This document shows, piece after piece, positions 19,737 through 28,693 of a stretch of DNA of 64,000 bases (position 1 is the first letter of the stretch; every line of letters starts with the position of its first letter). This DNA comes from an uncultured Gilliamella sp. GTDB lineage: Bacteria > Pseudomonadota > Gammaproteobacteria > Enterobacterales > Orbaceae. A program made the position numbers and the translations under genes. Below the pieces are notes generated by a model. The model worked only from the letters and a program-made list of their open reading frames with translations, had not been told where the DNA came from and ran no database searches. The DNA is taken from NCBI GenBank assembly GCA_946482005.1, contig CAMLPV010000006.1, forward strand, positions 1-64,000. Direction: 5' to 3'.

Positions 19737-20423
19737 ATGAAATCTTATTTCTTCGCTATCATGTTTTTTATGATTGGTAATATTGGTTTATGTGAAGCCA
19801 CAAATTATAAGAATTTAACATCTTGGCAATATTATAATCATGAAATTCCCCTCAAAGAAATTAGTGGTGACTCTTGGACATTTGATGATAATCAAATTAG
19901 TTGCGATTGGCTCCCAGATAAAGAGGAATATAATTGTCATGTAATTTTTTTTAAGTCAAAGAAAAACTTTGATTTTTCAATAGCAATTCCTGATTTCCTA
20001 GACAGTACTTCATTCAATGCATATCTATACAAAAGTTCTGCAAATAATTTATTTAACGTGTTTCTTATTGAGGGGGAGTCTGAACGTGGTACAGCAGGTT
20101 ACTATGTTTTAATCTTGGATAAAACTAAGTTGGTTAATCATTTCTACCTTGATTATGGAAGAGCTGGTATCTATTCGTTTGACGAAGCTAAAAAATTATT
20201 ACTAGATTCTAACGCTACAGATAATGAACAGTTATCAATATTGAATAACTATAGTGCTGAAAATTTTGATGAAATTTATATTAATCCAAAATATTTTATT
20301 TCAATTTACAGCAAAGATAATAAGTTTTTGTTTAAAATTGCTAGAAAATATATGTGGAATGCTGACGATATTCCTATAACGGATGAAAATAAATATATCT
20401 ACATTGAAAAGACAATCAATTAA
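19737..20423 (+). CDS. secreted protein of unknown function
   Basis: This 228-residue protein has a predicted signal peptide (FFAIMFFMIGNIGLCEA, cleavage near residue 21). The mature part is rich in Tyr, Phe, Asp and Asn with two cysteines (C56 and C67) that could pair. I recognise no domain. GATAAGGATATGGC provides a ribosome site before the ATG at 19737. It lies alone, 246 bases from ybiT and 86 before the DMT transporter gene. Similar lone signal-peptide unknowns occur at 26619, 32697 and 33485. Confidence 0.6.
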   Translation: MKSYFFAIMFFMIGNIGLCEATNYKNLTSWQYYNHEIPLKEISGDSWTFDDNQISCDWLPDKEEYNCHVIFFKSKKNFDFSIAIPDFLDSTSFNAYLYKSSANNLFNVFLIEGESERGTAGYYVLILDKTKLVNHFYLDYGRAGIYSFDEAKKLLLDSNATDNEQLSILNNYSAENFDEIYINPKYFISIYSKDNKFLFKIARKYMWNADDIPITDENKYIYIEKTIN

Positions 20424-20508
20424 TAATTCGATATAGAAATTAATTAGTATAAGTATTGTAATCAATTTATATTTCAAAAGGTTTACAACTGCGATATGAA
20501 TTGCTAGG

Positions 20509-21396
20509 ATGCGTGCCTGTTTATCATTATTCAATTATCCAATTATGTATTACCTTATTTTTGTCACTATTGTTTGGTCGTTTTCATTTAGTTTTATTGC
20601 GGTTTATTTAAGTGGCCAAGTGGATACTTGGTTTGCGGTAGTCATGCGCGTTTTGCTGGCTTTTATTACCTTTATTCCTTTTTTACGTTTCAAAAATGTC
20701 TCTATAAAGCAGATGCTGCTATTGATGGGGGTAGGTGCGTGCCAATTAGGAATTATGTACTTCTTTTATTACAACTCTTTCCAATATATTTCGGTGCCAG
20801 AGGTTTTATTATTTACCATTTCCACGCCAATTTATGTCACCATCATCTATGATTTACTGCAAGGACATCGACTGAGACTTAATTATCTATTAACGGCGAT
20901 TATAGCGGTCATTGGTGCGGCAATTATCCGTTATGATCACATTAGTCGAGATTTCATCATCGGCTTTTTACTCATTCAGGGCGCCAATATTGTCTTTGCT
21001 TTAGGGCAAGTCGGCTATAAACGTATTATGGAACTCTATCCATTACCGCAACATCAAGCTTTTGCTTGGGTCTATTTTGGGGCGATTGTTGTAGCCACTA
21101 TTGGTTGGTTATTATTTGGTAATGCTGACAAACTTCCTACCACGCAATTACAGTGGGGGATTATTATTTGGTTAGGTGTTATAGCTTCAGGCTTATGTTA
21201 TTTCTTGTGGAATTTAGGTGCGACTAAAGTCGATTCTGGTACACTGGCGATTATGAATAATTTGGTTATTCCAACCGGAATTTTAGTCAACGTCATTATA
21301 TGGCACCAATCGATTGATTGGGGCCGGTTTTCTGTAGGTAGTGCAGTTATTGTTTTTGCCTTGATTCTTCATCATAAATTCAAAGGATCGAAATAA
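20509..21396 (+). CDS. EamA/DMT-family transporter
   Basis: This 295-residue protein has ten helices in two EamA repeats (about residues 15-145 and 160-290). It belongs to the drug/metabolite transporter superfamily, which moves small metabolites or amino acids out of or into the cell. Substrate is not evident. The ATG at 20509 would put a 12-residue polar piece (MRACLSLFNYPI) before the first helix. The ATG at 20545 (MYYLIFVTIVWSF) fits family N-termini better, but neither has a clear ribosome site, so the start is uncertain. The convergent AEC transporter gene ends six bases away. Confidence 0.8.
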   Translation: MRACLSLFNYPIMYYLIFVTIVWSFSFSFIAVYLSGQVDTWFAVVMRVLLAFITFIPFLRFKNVSIKQMLLLMGVGACQLGIMYFFYYNSFQYISVPEVLLFTISTPIYVTIIYDLLQGHRLRLNYLLTAIIAVIGAAIIRYDHISRDFIIGFLLIQGANIVFALGQVGYKRIMELYPLPQHQAFAWVYFGAIVVATIGWLLFGNADKLPTTQLQWGIIIWLGVIASGLCYFLWNLGATKVDSGTLAIMNNLVIPTGILVNVIIWHQSIDWGRFSVGSAVIVFALILHHKFKGSK

Positions 21397-21402
21397 TCTT
21401 GT

Positions 21403-22362
21403 CTAAGCAAAAGGTAACTGTAACATTATTGATAGAATTAACGGCGTTGTCACAGATGATAATGCCGTCGATATCAATAAACTCGAAGCAATAGGCCCTT
21501 GCAATACCGCAAACTGTCTTGCCATCATATAACAATTTATCGCAATTGATACTGAACTTAATAATACGATAACCTGCAGTTCTAATAGTGGCAATCCCAC
21601 CAGTATTGCTAGGATATAGGTAACAATAGGTAAGATAAACAGTTTTAAAATACAGATTGTTATGGTGATCGGTAAGTCATCGCGGATCTTATATTCAGCA
21701 AGTCCCATTCCTAATACAATTAATGAGAGTGGCGCGGTCATATCGCTTACCATCTTTGTCGCTTGATTGATAAAGAATGGTAGTGGAATACGCACATAAT
21801 TGACGACAATTCCTGCAAAGATACCAATAATAATTGGATTTTTTGATACATTTTTAAACGCTTTTATAAAGCCTTTAGCTGATAGTTTGCCCATCTGTAC
21901 AAATTCAATCGATACGGTTGCTAATGTCCATAAAATGAGAGCATTAAAGATTACAATAATGGCCACAATTGGAATGGCTTTTTCACCTAATAACATTTTG
22001 ATAATTGGAATACCGACAAATACCGTATTAGTATAAATTCCCCCCATCGCAAACATGGTACTTTGTGAGCCATTTAGTTTGAAAAATTTAACGGCGATAA
22101 AGCAACCTAAGGCAAACACCATAAATGAGCCACCAAAAAAGACCAATAAAAGATTGGCGTCAATTTCAGAATGTTCGGAAAAGTGGCTCATAATCTGAAA
22201 TAACATAATCGGAAAGGCAATATAGAAGGTAAATTTGGTAACACTATCTGTTACCGTTTTTTGCCAACGACCTGCTTTTACCGCTATATAACCTAATAAA
22301 ATCAAAACGAACAGAGGCAAAGTTGTTAAAAACTGTTGCCATAATGTGATTAGAAATTCCAT
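21403..22362 (-). CDS. AEC-family transporter (auxin efflux carrier/MleP type)
   Basis: This 319-residue protein has ten helices in two five-helix halves and the AEC family pattern: N-terminal LPLFVLILLGYIAVKAGRW, central NTVFVGIPI, and PLSLIVLGMGLA near 215-226. Bacterial members include malate permease MleP and YfdV, which carry organic acids. The substrate is not readable from sequence. It starts seven bases after the yaaA stop on the same strand, so the two are probably co-transcribed. Confidence 0.85.
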   Translation of the reverse strand: MEFLITLWQQFLTTLPLFVLILLGYIAVKAGRWQKTVTDSVTKFTFYIAFPIMLFQIMSHFSEHSEIDANLLLVFFGGSFMVFALGCFIAVKFFKLNGSQSTMFAMGGIYTNTVFVGIPIIKMLLGEKAIPIVAIIVIFNALILWTLATVSIEFVQMGKLSAKGFIKAFKNVSKNPIIIGIFAGIVVNYVRIPLPFFINQATKMVSDMTAPLSLIVLGMGLAEYKIRDDLPITITICILKLFILPIVTYILAILVGLPLLELQVIVLLSSVSIAINCYMMARQFAVLQGPIASSLLISTALSSVTTPLILSIMLQLPFA

Positions 22363-22369
22363 GACTCTT

Positions 22370-23143
22370 TTATGCGTGATTTCTAGTAAAGTACCATTCT
22401 AATTCAGTTGAGCGTTGTGAATCAAATTGGTAACCTGCCAAATTAAAACTTTTAATATCGTCACTATTATTAATGCTATTTTTTATAATGAATCGACTCA
22501 TCAAGCCACGTGCTTTTTTGGCGTAAAAACTAATCACTTTATAATCGTCTTTACTTTTATCTAAAAAGATAGGTTGGATAATTTTGGCTTTTAGCTGTTT
22601 GGGTTTGATTGCTTTGAAATATTCGTTAGAAGCTAAATTAATTAATGTTGGCTGCAATGATTTGGCTAATTCATCATTGAGTTTATCGGTTAATTTATCT
22701 CCCCAAAATTGATATAGATTAGTATAGTTACCATTTTTAAGACGGATCCCCATCTCTAAACGATAGGGCTGAATTAAATCAAGTGGTCGTAATAAACCAT
22801 ATAATCCTGATAAAATGCGTAAATGGGATTGGGCAAATTTTAGATCACCATCATTAAAATCTTCAACATGCAACCCCTCATAGACATCACCTTTAAAAGC
22901 CAAAATAGCTTGTCTTGCATTATCAAAATTAAAATCAGCCTGCCAGTTTTGAAAACGTTCATAATTGGCGGTAGCCAGTTTGGGGCTGATTGACATTAAT
23001 TTAGCTAAGTCATCACTGCTAAGTTTTTGGCAAACAGCCACAAGTTGTTTTGTCGATTGCAAAAATTCGGGTAAGCTATGGGTTTGGGTGGTGAGGGGAC
23101 TTTGATAATCAAGCGTTTTGGATGGAGAGATAATTGTCAGCAT
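22370..23143 (-). CDS. yaaA: peroxide stress protein YaaA
   Basis: This 257-residue cytoplasmic protein matches YaaA (DUF328; E. coli 258 residues): N-terminus MLTIISPSKTLDY, the central segment LRILSGLYGLLRPLDLIQPYR split by usual family residues, and a basic LKAKIIQPIFLDKSKDDYKV region. In E. coli it limits free iron and protects DNA from peroxide damage under OxyR control. The AEC transporter gene follows seven bases later. Confidence 0.93.
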   Translation of the reverse strand: MLTIISPSKTLDYQSPLTTQTHSLPEFLQSTKQLVAVCQKLSSDDLAKLMSISPKLATANYERFQNWQADFNFDNARQAILAFKGDVYEGLHVEDFNDGDLKFAQSHLRILSGLYGLLRPLDLIQPYRLEMGIRLKNGNYTNLYQFWGDKLTDKLNDELAKSLQPTLINLASNEYFKAIKPKQLKAKIIQPIFLDKSKDDYKVISFYAKKARGLMSRFIIKNSINNSDDIKSFNLAGYQFDSQRSTELEWYFTRNHA

Positions 23144-23219
23144 AAAGAATACCGCCTATTGTGTTTTGTTTCAATTGGGTTTATTTTACCTGTAATCTTA
23201 GCAAATAAGGAGAATAAAA

Positions 23220-23447
23220 ATGAATAGTACCAAAAAAGAAATACATGATATTCGTTCTTGGGCAAACATTCGTGAAACTTCTATCGAAATTGCCGAGGCT
23301 ATTTTTGAATTAGCTAATGATGATGAAAAATTAGCAGAACAAATTTGGGAAGAAGGCAGCGATGAAGTATTACAACGCGCTTTCGCTAAAACTAAAGCTG
23401 ATAAGCTCTTCTGGGGCGAACAGACCATTGAACGTAAAAACGTCTAA
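23220..23447 (+). CDS. yccJ: YccJ family protein
   Basis: This 75-residue protein is the same length as E. coli YccJ and shares long stretches with it ([29 protein letters not shown] and the end [13 protein letters not shown]). The function is unknown; in enterobacteria it lies next to the quinone oxidoreductase gene wrbA, which is absent here. AAGGAG lies nine bases before the ATG. It is acidic and probably cytoplasmic. Confidence 0.9.
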   Translation: MNSTKKEIHDIRSWANIRETSIEIAEAIFELANDDEKLAEQIWEEGSDEVLQRAFAKTKADKLFWGEQTIERKNV

Positions 23448-23508
23448 TCTATACTAAAAATCACGAATTTAACTAAATTCTGCACTATAAATTGAGTTTC
23501 AATGTGTT

Positions 23509-23949
23509 ATGAAAATAATAAAATTAATGACTATATTTATTATTTCTATGCCACTACAAATTTATGCTAATTCGAAGTTAGCTGATTTAAATCAGCTTGA
23601 ACTACGCAGTTACTGTAGTGGGTCTACTTCTTCAGAAGCAGAATTGACTAAATGTTTAGAAAAAATTTTTTATACCAGTCAAGCTGAATTAGATAAATCG
23701 CAGCAGAAATTTTTCGATGCACTTACCAATTGGTATGAAGACAAACAGTACATCATAATTGCTAAAACCAAACTGAAAAGAACTAACCAAGAATTTATTA
23801 AATATCGTGATTTGCAGTGTGACTTTGCGTATTCGTTAGGTGGTGGGGCAATTGAAAATGCGCTTAATATGTTTAAATTCTCTTGCCTTGCCGAACTAAA
23901 TTTTCAACGAACAAAACAACTTGATCTTTATCGGTCTAATTTTAATTAA
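23509..23949 (+). CDS. LprI-like (DUF1311) secreted protein
   Basis: This 146-residue protein has a signal peptide ending near MPLQIYANS and a mature helical domain with four cysteines. The C-terminal YRDLQCDFAY...SCLAELNFQRTKQLDLY part matches the lysozyme-inhibitor LprI N-terminal family (DUF1311), whose members are periplasmic or lipoproteins. This one has no lipobox cysteine. The ribosome site is weak (AATGTGTT before ATG). The molecular role is unproven; binding to host lysozyme is possible. Confidence 0.75.
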   Translation: MKIIKLMTIFIISMPLQIYANSKLADLNQLELRSYCSGSTSSEAELTKCLEKIFYTSQAELDKSQQKFFDALTNWYEDKQYIIIAKTKLKRTNQEFIKYRDLQCDFAYSLGGGAIENALNMFKFSCLAELNFQRTKQLDLYRSNFN

Positions 23950-24151
23950 ACCGCGTAGAAGATAAAATCATTATTTAAATTATTCTACTAATTTTAGCAA
24001 TATCAACATTTGGGCTTTATCGTACAGTTATAAATGAATTAATGAACAAAGCTACTACTATAAAAATTTTTCTGTTCTTTATAACAAAATAAAATTATCA
24101 ATAGTTATTCTCAGTATATAATAAGATTTTCAATCACAATTTGATTTTGGT

Positions 24152-25069
24152 ATGAATTTAACTTTTTTAGGAACAAGTGCCGGTTCTCCAACCGCTGAAC
24201 GTAATGTAAGTAGTATTATGCTTGATCTTCGACAAGAACGAGGGAGATTATGGCTGTTTGATAGTGGTGAAGCAACGCAGTTGCAAATGCAAAAGGCTAA
24301 GTTTAGTTTATCTAAATTGGAAATGATTTTTTTGACGCATTTGCATGGTGATCATCTATTTGGTCTACCCGGTGTATTGACCTCTCGTTCATTAATGCAA
24401 AAGCAATCGGCATTAACGTTAGTTGGACCTAAAGGTATTAAACAATTTATTCAAACAGTGATTGAAATTAGTTCTTCATGGCTTACTTACCCTTTAAATA
24501 TTATTGAACTTGAACAAGATAGCTTAGTGTTTGAAGATAATAAATTTCGCGTCGAAGCCAAATTATTACAACATCGAGTGCCTAGTTTTGGTTATCGTAT
24601 TGTTGAAAAGGATCTTCCGGCAAAATTGGATATTGATAAATTAAAAAAAGATAACATCCAAATAGGTTCACATTATGCTCATTTAAAAAAAGGTTTAACC
24701 GTTACTTTAGAAGATGGTAGAACAATTAATGGTAAGGATTATCAAAGTGCTATTAAACAAGGTAAAAAATTAGCTATTTTAGGTGATACCATTCCTTGTC
24801 AAGCGTCCGTTGATTTAGCTGAAAACGTCGATTTATTAGTGCATGAGGCCACTCAAGAGCAAGCTCTTGAGGCAAAAGCTATTGAGCGAGGACATTCAAC
24901 CACAGTGCACGCCGCTAGCATAGCTAAACAAGCTAATGCTAAACGGTTAATCATAACGCATATTAGCCCTAGGTATAGTTTACAAGATAACCAAAAACTG
25001 GTTACTGAAGCTAGGAGCATCTTTGCTAATACTGAAATTGCCACTGATTTTGCCAATTTTCAAATTTAA
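24152..25069 (+). CDS. rnz: ribonuclease Z
   Basis: This 305-residue metallo-beta-lactamase-fold nuclease processes tRNA 3' ends. The zinc motif T62-H-L-H-G-D-H68 lies in FLTHLHGDHLFGLPG. Further ligand motifs are the LGDT near residue 212, H231 in VHEAT and ITHISPRY in the C-terminal part. The N-terminus MNLTFLGTSAGSPT is typical of RNase Z/ElaC. It stands alone between a secreted unknown and convergent argE. Confidence 0.93.
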   Translation: MNLTFLGTSAGSPTAERNVSSIMLDLRQERGRLWLFDSGEATQLQMQKAKFSLSKLEMIFLTHLHGDHLFGLPGVLTSRSLMQKQSALTLVGPKGIKQFIQTVIEISSSWLTYPLNIIELEQDSLVFEDNKFRVEAKLLQHRVPSFGYRIVEKDLPAKLDIDKLKKDNIQIGSHYAHLKKGLTVTLEDGRTINGKDYQSAIKQGKKLAILGDTIPCQASVDLAENVDLLVHEATQEQALEAKAIERGHSTTVHAASIAKQANAKRLIITHISPRYSLQDNQKLVTEARSIFANTEIATDFANFQI

Positions 25070-25144
25070 TCAATAACGCCGACATCGTCGGCCATTGCTG
25101 ATTAAACTTATCAAAGTTGAAGCTAAAGTATGACTTTTCTCGTG

Positions 25145-25180
25145 TATTTTTACCAGTCTAAGATGTTGTTTGGTAAAAAT
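25145..25180. terminator. possible terminator between rnz and argE
   Basis: ATTTTTACCA and TGGTAAAAAT can form a ten-base-pair stem with a long loop in the gap between the convergent genes. Another small hairpin, GCCGAC-ATC-GTCGGC, is at 25078-25092 just after rnz. Neither has a clean T tract beyond the stem. Confidence 0.4.
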
Positions 25181-25275
25181 ATTGTCAAGTCAATATCGTC
25201 TAAATCTCGAGATATTTAATTATTACCTATACAGCGATAAGCTTTTTCGCCGATTGTGTCGACGAATGTATCTAT

Positions 25276-26433
25276 TTATAAGCAAAAATCTTTAATCAAA
25301 TTTTCAATGGTTAACTTAGTTGGTTTTAAAAAATCCATTGAGATAAATTCATCCGGTTGGTGGGCTTGTTCTATTGAACCAGGGCCTAAAACAATGGTCG
25401 GGGCAATTTGATTGAGATACGGTGCTTCGGTACTATAGTTAACGGTTTGCGCGCTGTGGCCAACAAGTTTTTCGATATGCGTTAAAGCGGGATGATCTTT
25501 TTTACATTCATAACCAGGAATCGGCGCGACCTCATATTCGATGGAAACTCGATTTGGGTACTGATCCATAACAGGTTGTAATGCTTGACAAAGTGCATTG
25601 TAGATTGCGTCAACATCATTATCAGGTAATACCCGGATATCAATAATCAGTTCACAACAACCACAAATACGATTGGCGGCATCACCTCCATGAATAACAC
25701 CTAGATTCATCGTTGGGTAGGGGACACTAAATCCATCATTATGATATTGTTCTTTGAATTTCTGCTTTAAAAGAAGCAATTGCTCAATCACCAAATGCAT
25801 GATTTCGATGGCATTAATGCCTCTGTCCGGATCACTTGAATGGCCAGACTTACCAATGACTCTAATTGCATTAGATATAAATCCTTTGTGGGCACGTATC
25901 GGAATTAATGAGGTAGGTTCACCAATAATAGTACAGTCAGGCTTTAATTTTGTTTGCTCAGCAAAAAATGAAGCGCCTGCCATGGACGTTTCTTCGTCAG
26001 CGGTGGCCAAGACATAAATTGGTTTAGTGAGTTTTTTTAGATCGATATCTCGTAAAGCATCTAATATAAAGGCAAAAAATCCTTTCATATCCGCCGTACC
26101 TAATCCATAAAGCTTATTGTTTTCTTCGGTTAATTTAAAGGGATCTTTGGTCCATTGTCCATCATCAAAAGGAACCGTGTCAGTATGACCACTTAGTAAT
26201 AGGCCTCCTTGACTTTGATTTTCACTGTTTGAATAGGTTGCCAACATATTAAATTTATCGCGGGTGTTAGGCACAGCTTGAAGTTCAACACTAAAGCCTA
26301 AATCGGTAAACCAAGTTGCTAGTTTGTCAATTAATGGCTTATTGCAGTAGTCTAATTTTTCGTTGGTTACATTACTAATTGTTGGGGTAGAGATCAATTC
26401 GTTATAGATGGTCAAAAAAGAGGGAAGTGCCAT
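25276..26433 (-). CDS. argE: acetylornithine deacetylase
   Basis: This 385-residue M20-family metallohydrolase matches ArgE (E. coli 383). It hydrolyses N-acetylornithine to ornithine in arginine synthesis. Metal-site motifs: SGHTDTVPF (H83, D85), [10 protein letters not shown] (D115), ADEETSMAG (E147/E148), and a histidine in [13 protein letters not shown] near the end. The ATG at 26433 follows AAGGTGAT. No argC/B/H neighbours are present, so it stands alone, unlike the divergent arg cluster of enterics. Confidence 0.92.
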   Translation of the reverse strand: MALPSFLTIYNELISTPTISNVTNEKLDYCNKPLIDKLATWFTDLGFSVELQAVPNTRDKFNMLATYSNSENQSQGGLLLSGHTDTVPFDDGQWTKDPFKLTEENNKLYGLGTADMKGFFAFILDALRDIDLKKLTKPIYVLATADEETSMAGASFFAEQTKLKPDCTIIGEPTSLIPIRAHKGFISNAIRVIGKSGHSSDPDRGINAIEIMHLVIEQLLLLKQKFKEQYHNDGFSVPYPTMNLGVIHGGDAANRICGCCELIIDIRVLPDNDVDAIYNALCQALQPVMDQYPNRVSIEYEVAPIPGYECKKDHPALTHIEKLVGHSAQTVNYSTEAPYLNQIAPTIVLGPGSIEQAHQPDEFISMDFLKPTKLTIENLIKDFCL

Positions 26434-26618
26434 AAAATCACCTTTATTTAAGAAAAAACGTCTAGCTATATTACTAGTTGAAAGTTTTTAATGTTATAAT
26501 TTTGTTAATACTTCATCAAGCTAACGAAAATATTGCTTGTAATTACTTATATAATATCTTATTTTACCTCGACATAAAGTAAAAAATTTTTCATTCATCG
26601 TTAACAAGGAAATGGGAA

Positions 26619-27242
26619 GTGAAAATTAAATCATTTTGTTTAATTGGATTATTTGCACCTTTTTTGGTAAGCGCACAAAATTCATCATTTGATGATGACG
26701 TTACAGATTTATTAAAAAGTTTTACTCAATGTGATAGAACTTTTTTTTCTGATTTAAATAAAGAAAACTATCACCAATATTTTCCGATTGAAGCTTTACC
26801 TACTGGTTACAGTAAATTTGCCGTTAAACCAGAAGGAAAGTCAGGAAAAAAGAGCATAAAATTTGATCCACCTATCATTTTTAATGGTGTGAAATTAGAA
26901 AGCTATGAAGAAAATAGTGATTTCACTAATGATGAAGAACAGTTCCATTATTGGGGTTTTACTACCGATGCATCATTAGAAGAGATTAAAAAAGCATTTT
27001 CTTGGATTGAATGGGAAAAGCCTAAAAATACTGATATCAATATTGCCAATGCGTTTTTTTATAAAAATGGCTATTGGTCTCAAAATCGCTATGTTATAAC
27101 CCACACCAAGCCAGCAAAAGGTACTGCTGAAAGTTTATTCTTTATCGGGGTGGATAAAGATAGTTATGAAATGACGATTAAATGTACTATTCAGGGCGAT
27201 ATTCCAATAAAAGAATTAAGACGTTTTAGACCTGATTTATAA
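26619..27242 (+). CDS. secreted protein of unknown function
   Basis: This 207-residue protein has a signal peptide (IKSFCLIGLFAPFLVSAQ, cleavage near residue 19). It starts with GTG at 26619, preceded by AAGGAAATGGG. The mature part is acidic with two cysteines (C38 in FTQCDR and C189 in IKCTI) that may pair. I recognise no domain. A clean terminator follows, so it is a single transcript. It may be an Orbales-type lineage-specific periplasmic protein. Confidence 0.65.
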   Translation: MKIKSFCLIGLFAPFLVSAQNSSFDDDVTDLLKSFTQCDRTFFSDLNKENYHQYFPIEALPTGYSKFAVKPEGKSGKKSIKFDPPIIFNGVKLESYEENSDFTNDEEQFHYWGFTTDASLEEIKKAFSWIEWEKPKNTDINIANAFFYKNGYWSQNRYVITHTKPAKGTAESLFFIGVDKDSYEMTIKCTIQGDIPIKELRRFRPDL

Positions 27243-27262
27243 TTTTTTTCAACATTAATCAT

Positions 27263-27300
27263 CAAACTCCAAATAAAGCTTACTGTTATTTGGAGTTTTG
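27263..27300 (+). terminator. terminator after the 207-residue secreted protein
   Basis: CAAACTCCAAATAA at 27263-27276 pairs with TTATTTGGAGTTTTG at 27286-27300 around a nine-base loop, and a T-rich end is built into the stem. Confidence 0.75.
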
Positions 27301-27606
27301 CTTGAATAACTCTCGTTTACTACTTTTCTATCTTTAACTAATGATTTTCCTCTTTTAATGTACAATATACATCGTCAACGGTTATATTAATTTTCCTTTC
27401 TAAATAACTAAGAATTTATACTAGTTTAAATTACGCTCAAAGTTATAAATTGTTTTTTTTAGCATTTACTGCGCTTGCTTTCAGAGTCGATTTTATTTGT
27501 AAAAAACATCTGCTATTATGAATTAATTGAAAATAAATAGATTATAACAGTTAAATTTTTTGTTAATGGTTATGATAAATTGGGCACTTTAGAATAGGTA
27601 TTATTC

Positions 27607-28680
27607 ATGAAACAAATAAACAAAAAATGGATTATTATTGTCGTTGTGGTTTTTGCTCTCGGTTTTATCTTGTGGCAGCAATTTAAACCTGATGGTTATG
27701 GTTCCGATTTTACTAGTGGTAACGGGCGCATCGAAGCGACTGAAATCAATATCTCGACAAAATTAGCCGGTAGAATTGAAAAAATTAATGTTGATGAAGG
27801 TGATTTTGTTACTGCAGGTCAGCCTTTAGTCATTATGCAAACGGATACTTTGCAAGCTCAGCTAAATGAAGCTCAAGCACAATATCGACAAGCAATGAGT
27901 AATGAAGCTACCTCAAAAGCCCAAGTTGCTTTAAAGATGAGTGATAAGGTTGCGGCATTAGCTGGCGTCACTCAAAAAGAGAGTGATTTAGATATCGCCC
28001 AAAAACATTTACAACGTACGGCAACTCTTTATCAAAAAGGGGCGATTTCTGTGCAACAATTTGATGATGATACCGCTAAAGTAAATAGTGCCAAAGCTGC
28101 ACTAGATTCGGCTAAATCACAAGTGACTGCGGCAGATGCTGCTATTGAAGCCGCCCAAGCTGGGGTAGAAAGTGCTAAATCAGCAATCAATGTTGCCCAA
28201 GCTAATATCAATCAAATTCAAGCTGATATTAATGACAGTACTTTAACTGCGCCAGTTGATGGTCGGATTCAATATCGTATTGCGCAACTCGGTGAGGTTT
28301 TACCTTCAGGTGGTAAGGTACTAAATCTGGTTAATCTTTCTGATGTCTATTTGACTTTCTTTTTACCAGAAACCATTGCCGGTAAAGTAGGTATTGGCGA
28401 TGAAGTAAGATTAGTACTTGATGCGCTTCCGAATAAAGCGATTTCAGCAAAAATTTCATTTGTTTCAAGTGTTGCGCAATTTACACCTAAAACTGTTGAA
28501 ACCAAAGATGAGCGTCAAAAATTGATGTTTAGAGTTAAAGCTCAATTAAGCCCAGAATTGTTAAGATGTTATATTACTCATGTTAAAACCGGTCTTCCAG
28601 GCGTTGCATGGGTTAGACTTGATCCTAATACGGAGTGGCCTGCTGGTTTATCTGATGTTGCAAAATGCCAAACAAAATAA
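27607..28680 (+). CDS. yhiI: HlyD-family membrane fusion protein YhiI
   Basis: This is a 357-residue periplasmic adaptor with one N-terminal anchor helix (residues 8-24), a lipoyl half-motif NISTKLAGRIEKINVDEGDF, a long Ala/Gln-rich coiled-coil hairpin (about 85-205), and the second lipoyl half APVDGRIQYR. It links inner-membrane ABC exporters to the outer membrane. It heads an operon with the RbbA-like ATPase and YhhJ-like permease, 13 bases from the next gene, the same order as E. coli yhiI-rbbA-yhhJ. The gap of 364 bases upstream contains its promoter. Confidence 0.88.
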   Translation: MKQINKKWIIIVVVVFALGFILWQQFKPDGYGSDFTSGNGRIEATEINISTKLAGRIEKINVDEGDFVTAGQPLVIMQTDTLQAQLNEAQAQYRQAMSNEATSKAQVALKMSDKVAALAGVTQKESDLDIAQKHLQRTATLYQKGAISVQQFDDDTAKVNSAKAALDSAKSQVTAADAAIEAAQAGVESAKSAINVAQANINQIQADINDSTLTAPVDGRIQYRIAQLGEVLPSGGKVLNLVNLSDVYLTFFLPETIAGKVGIGDEVRLVLDALPNKAISAKISFVSSVAQFTPKTVETKDERQKLMFRVKAQLSPELLRCYITHVKTGLPGVAWVRLDPNTEWPAGLSDVAKCQTK

Positions 28681-28693
28681 TTGGAGATAGCAT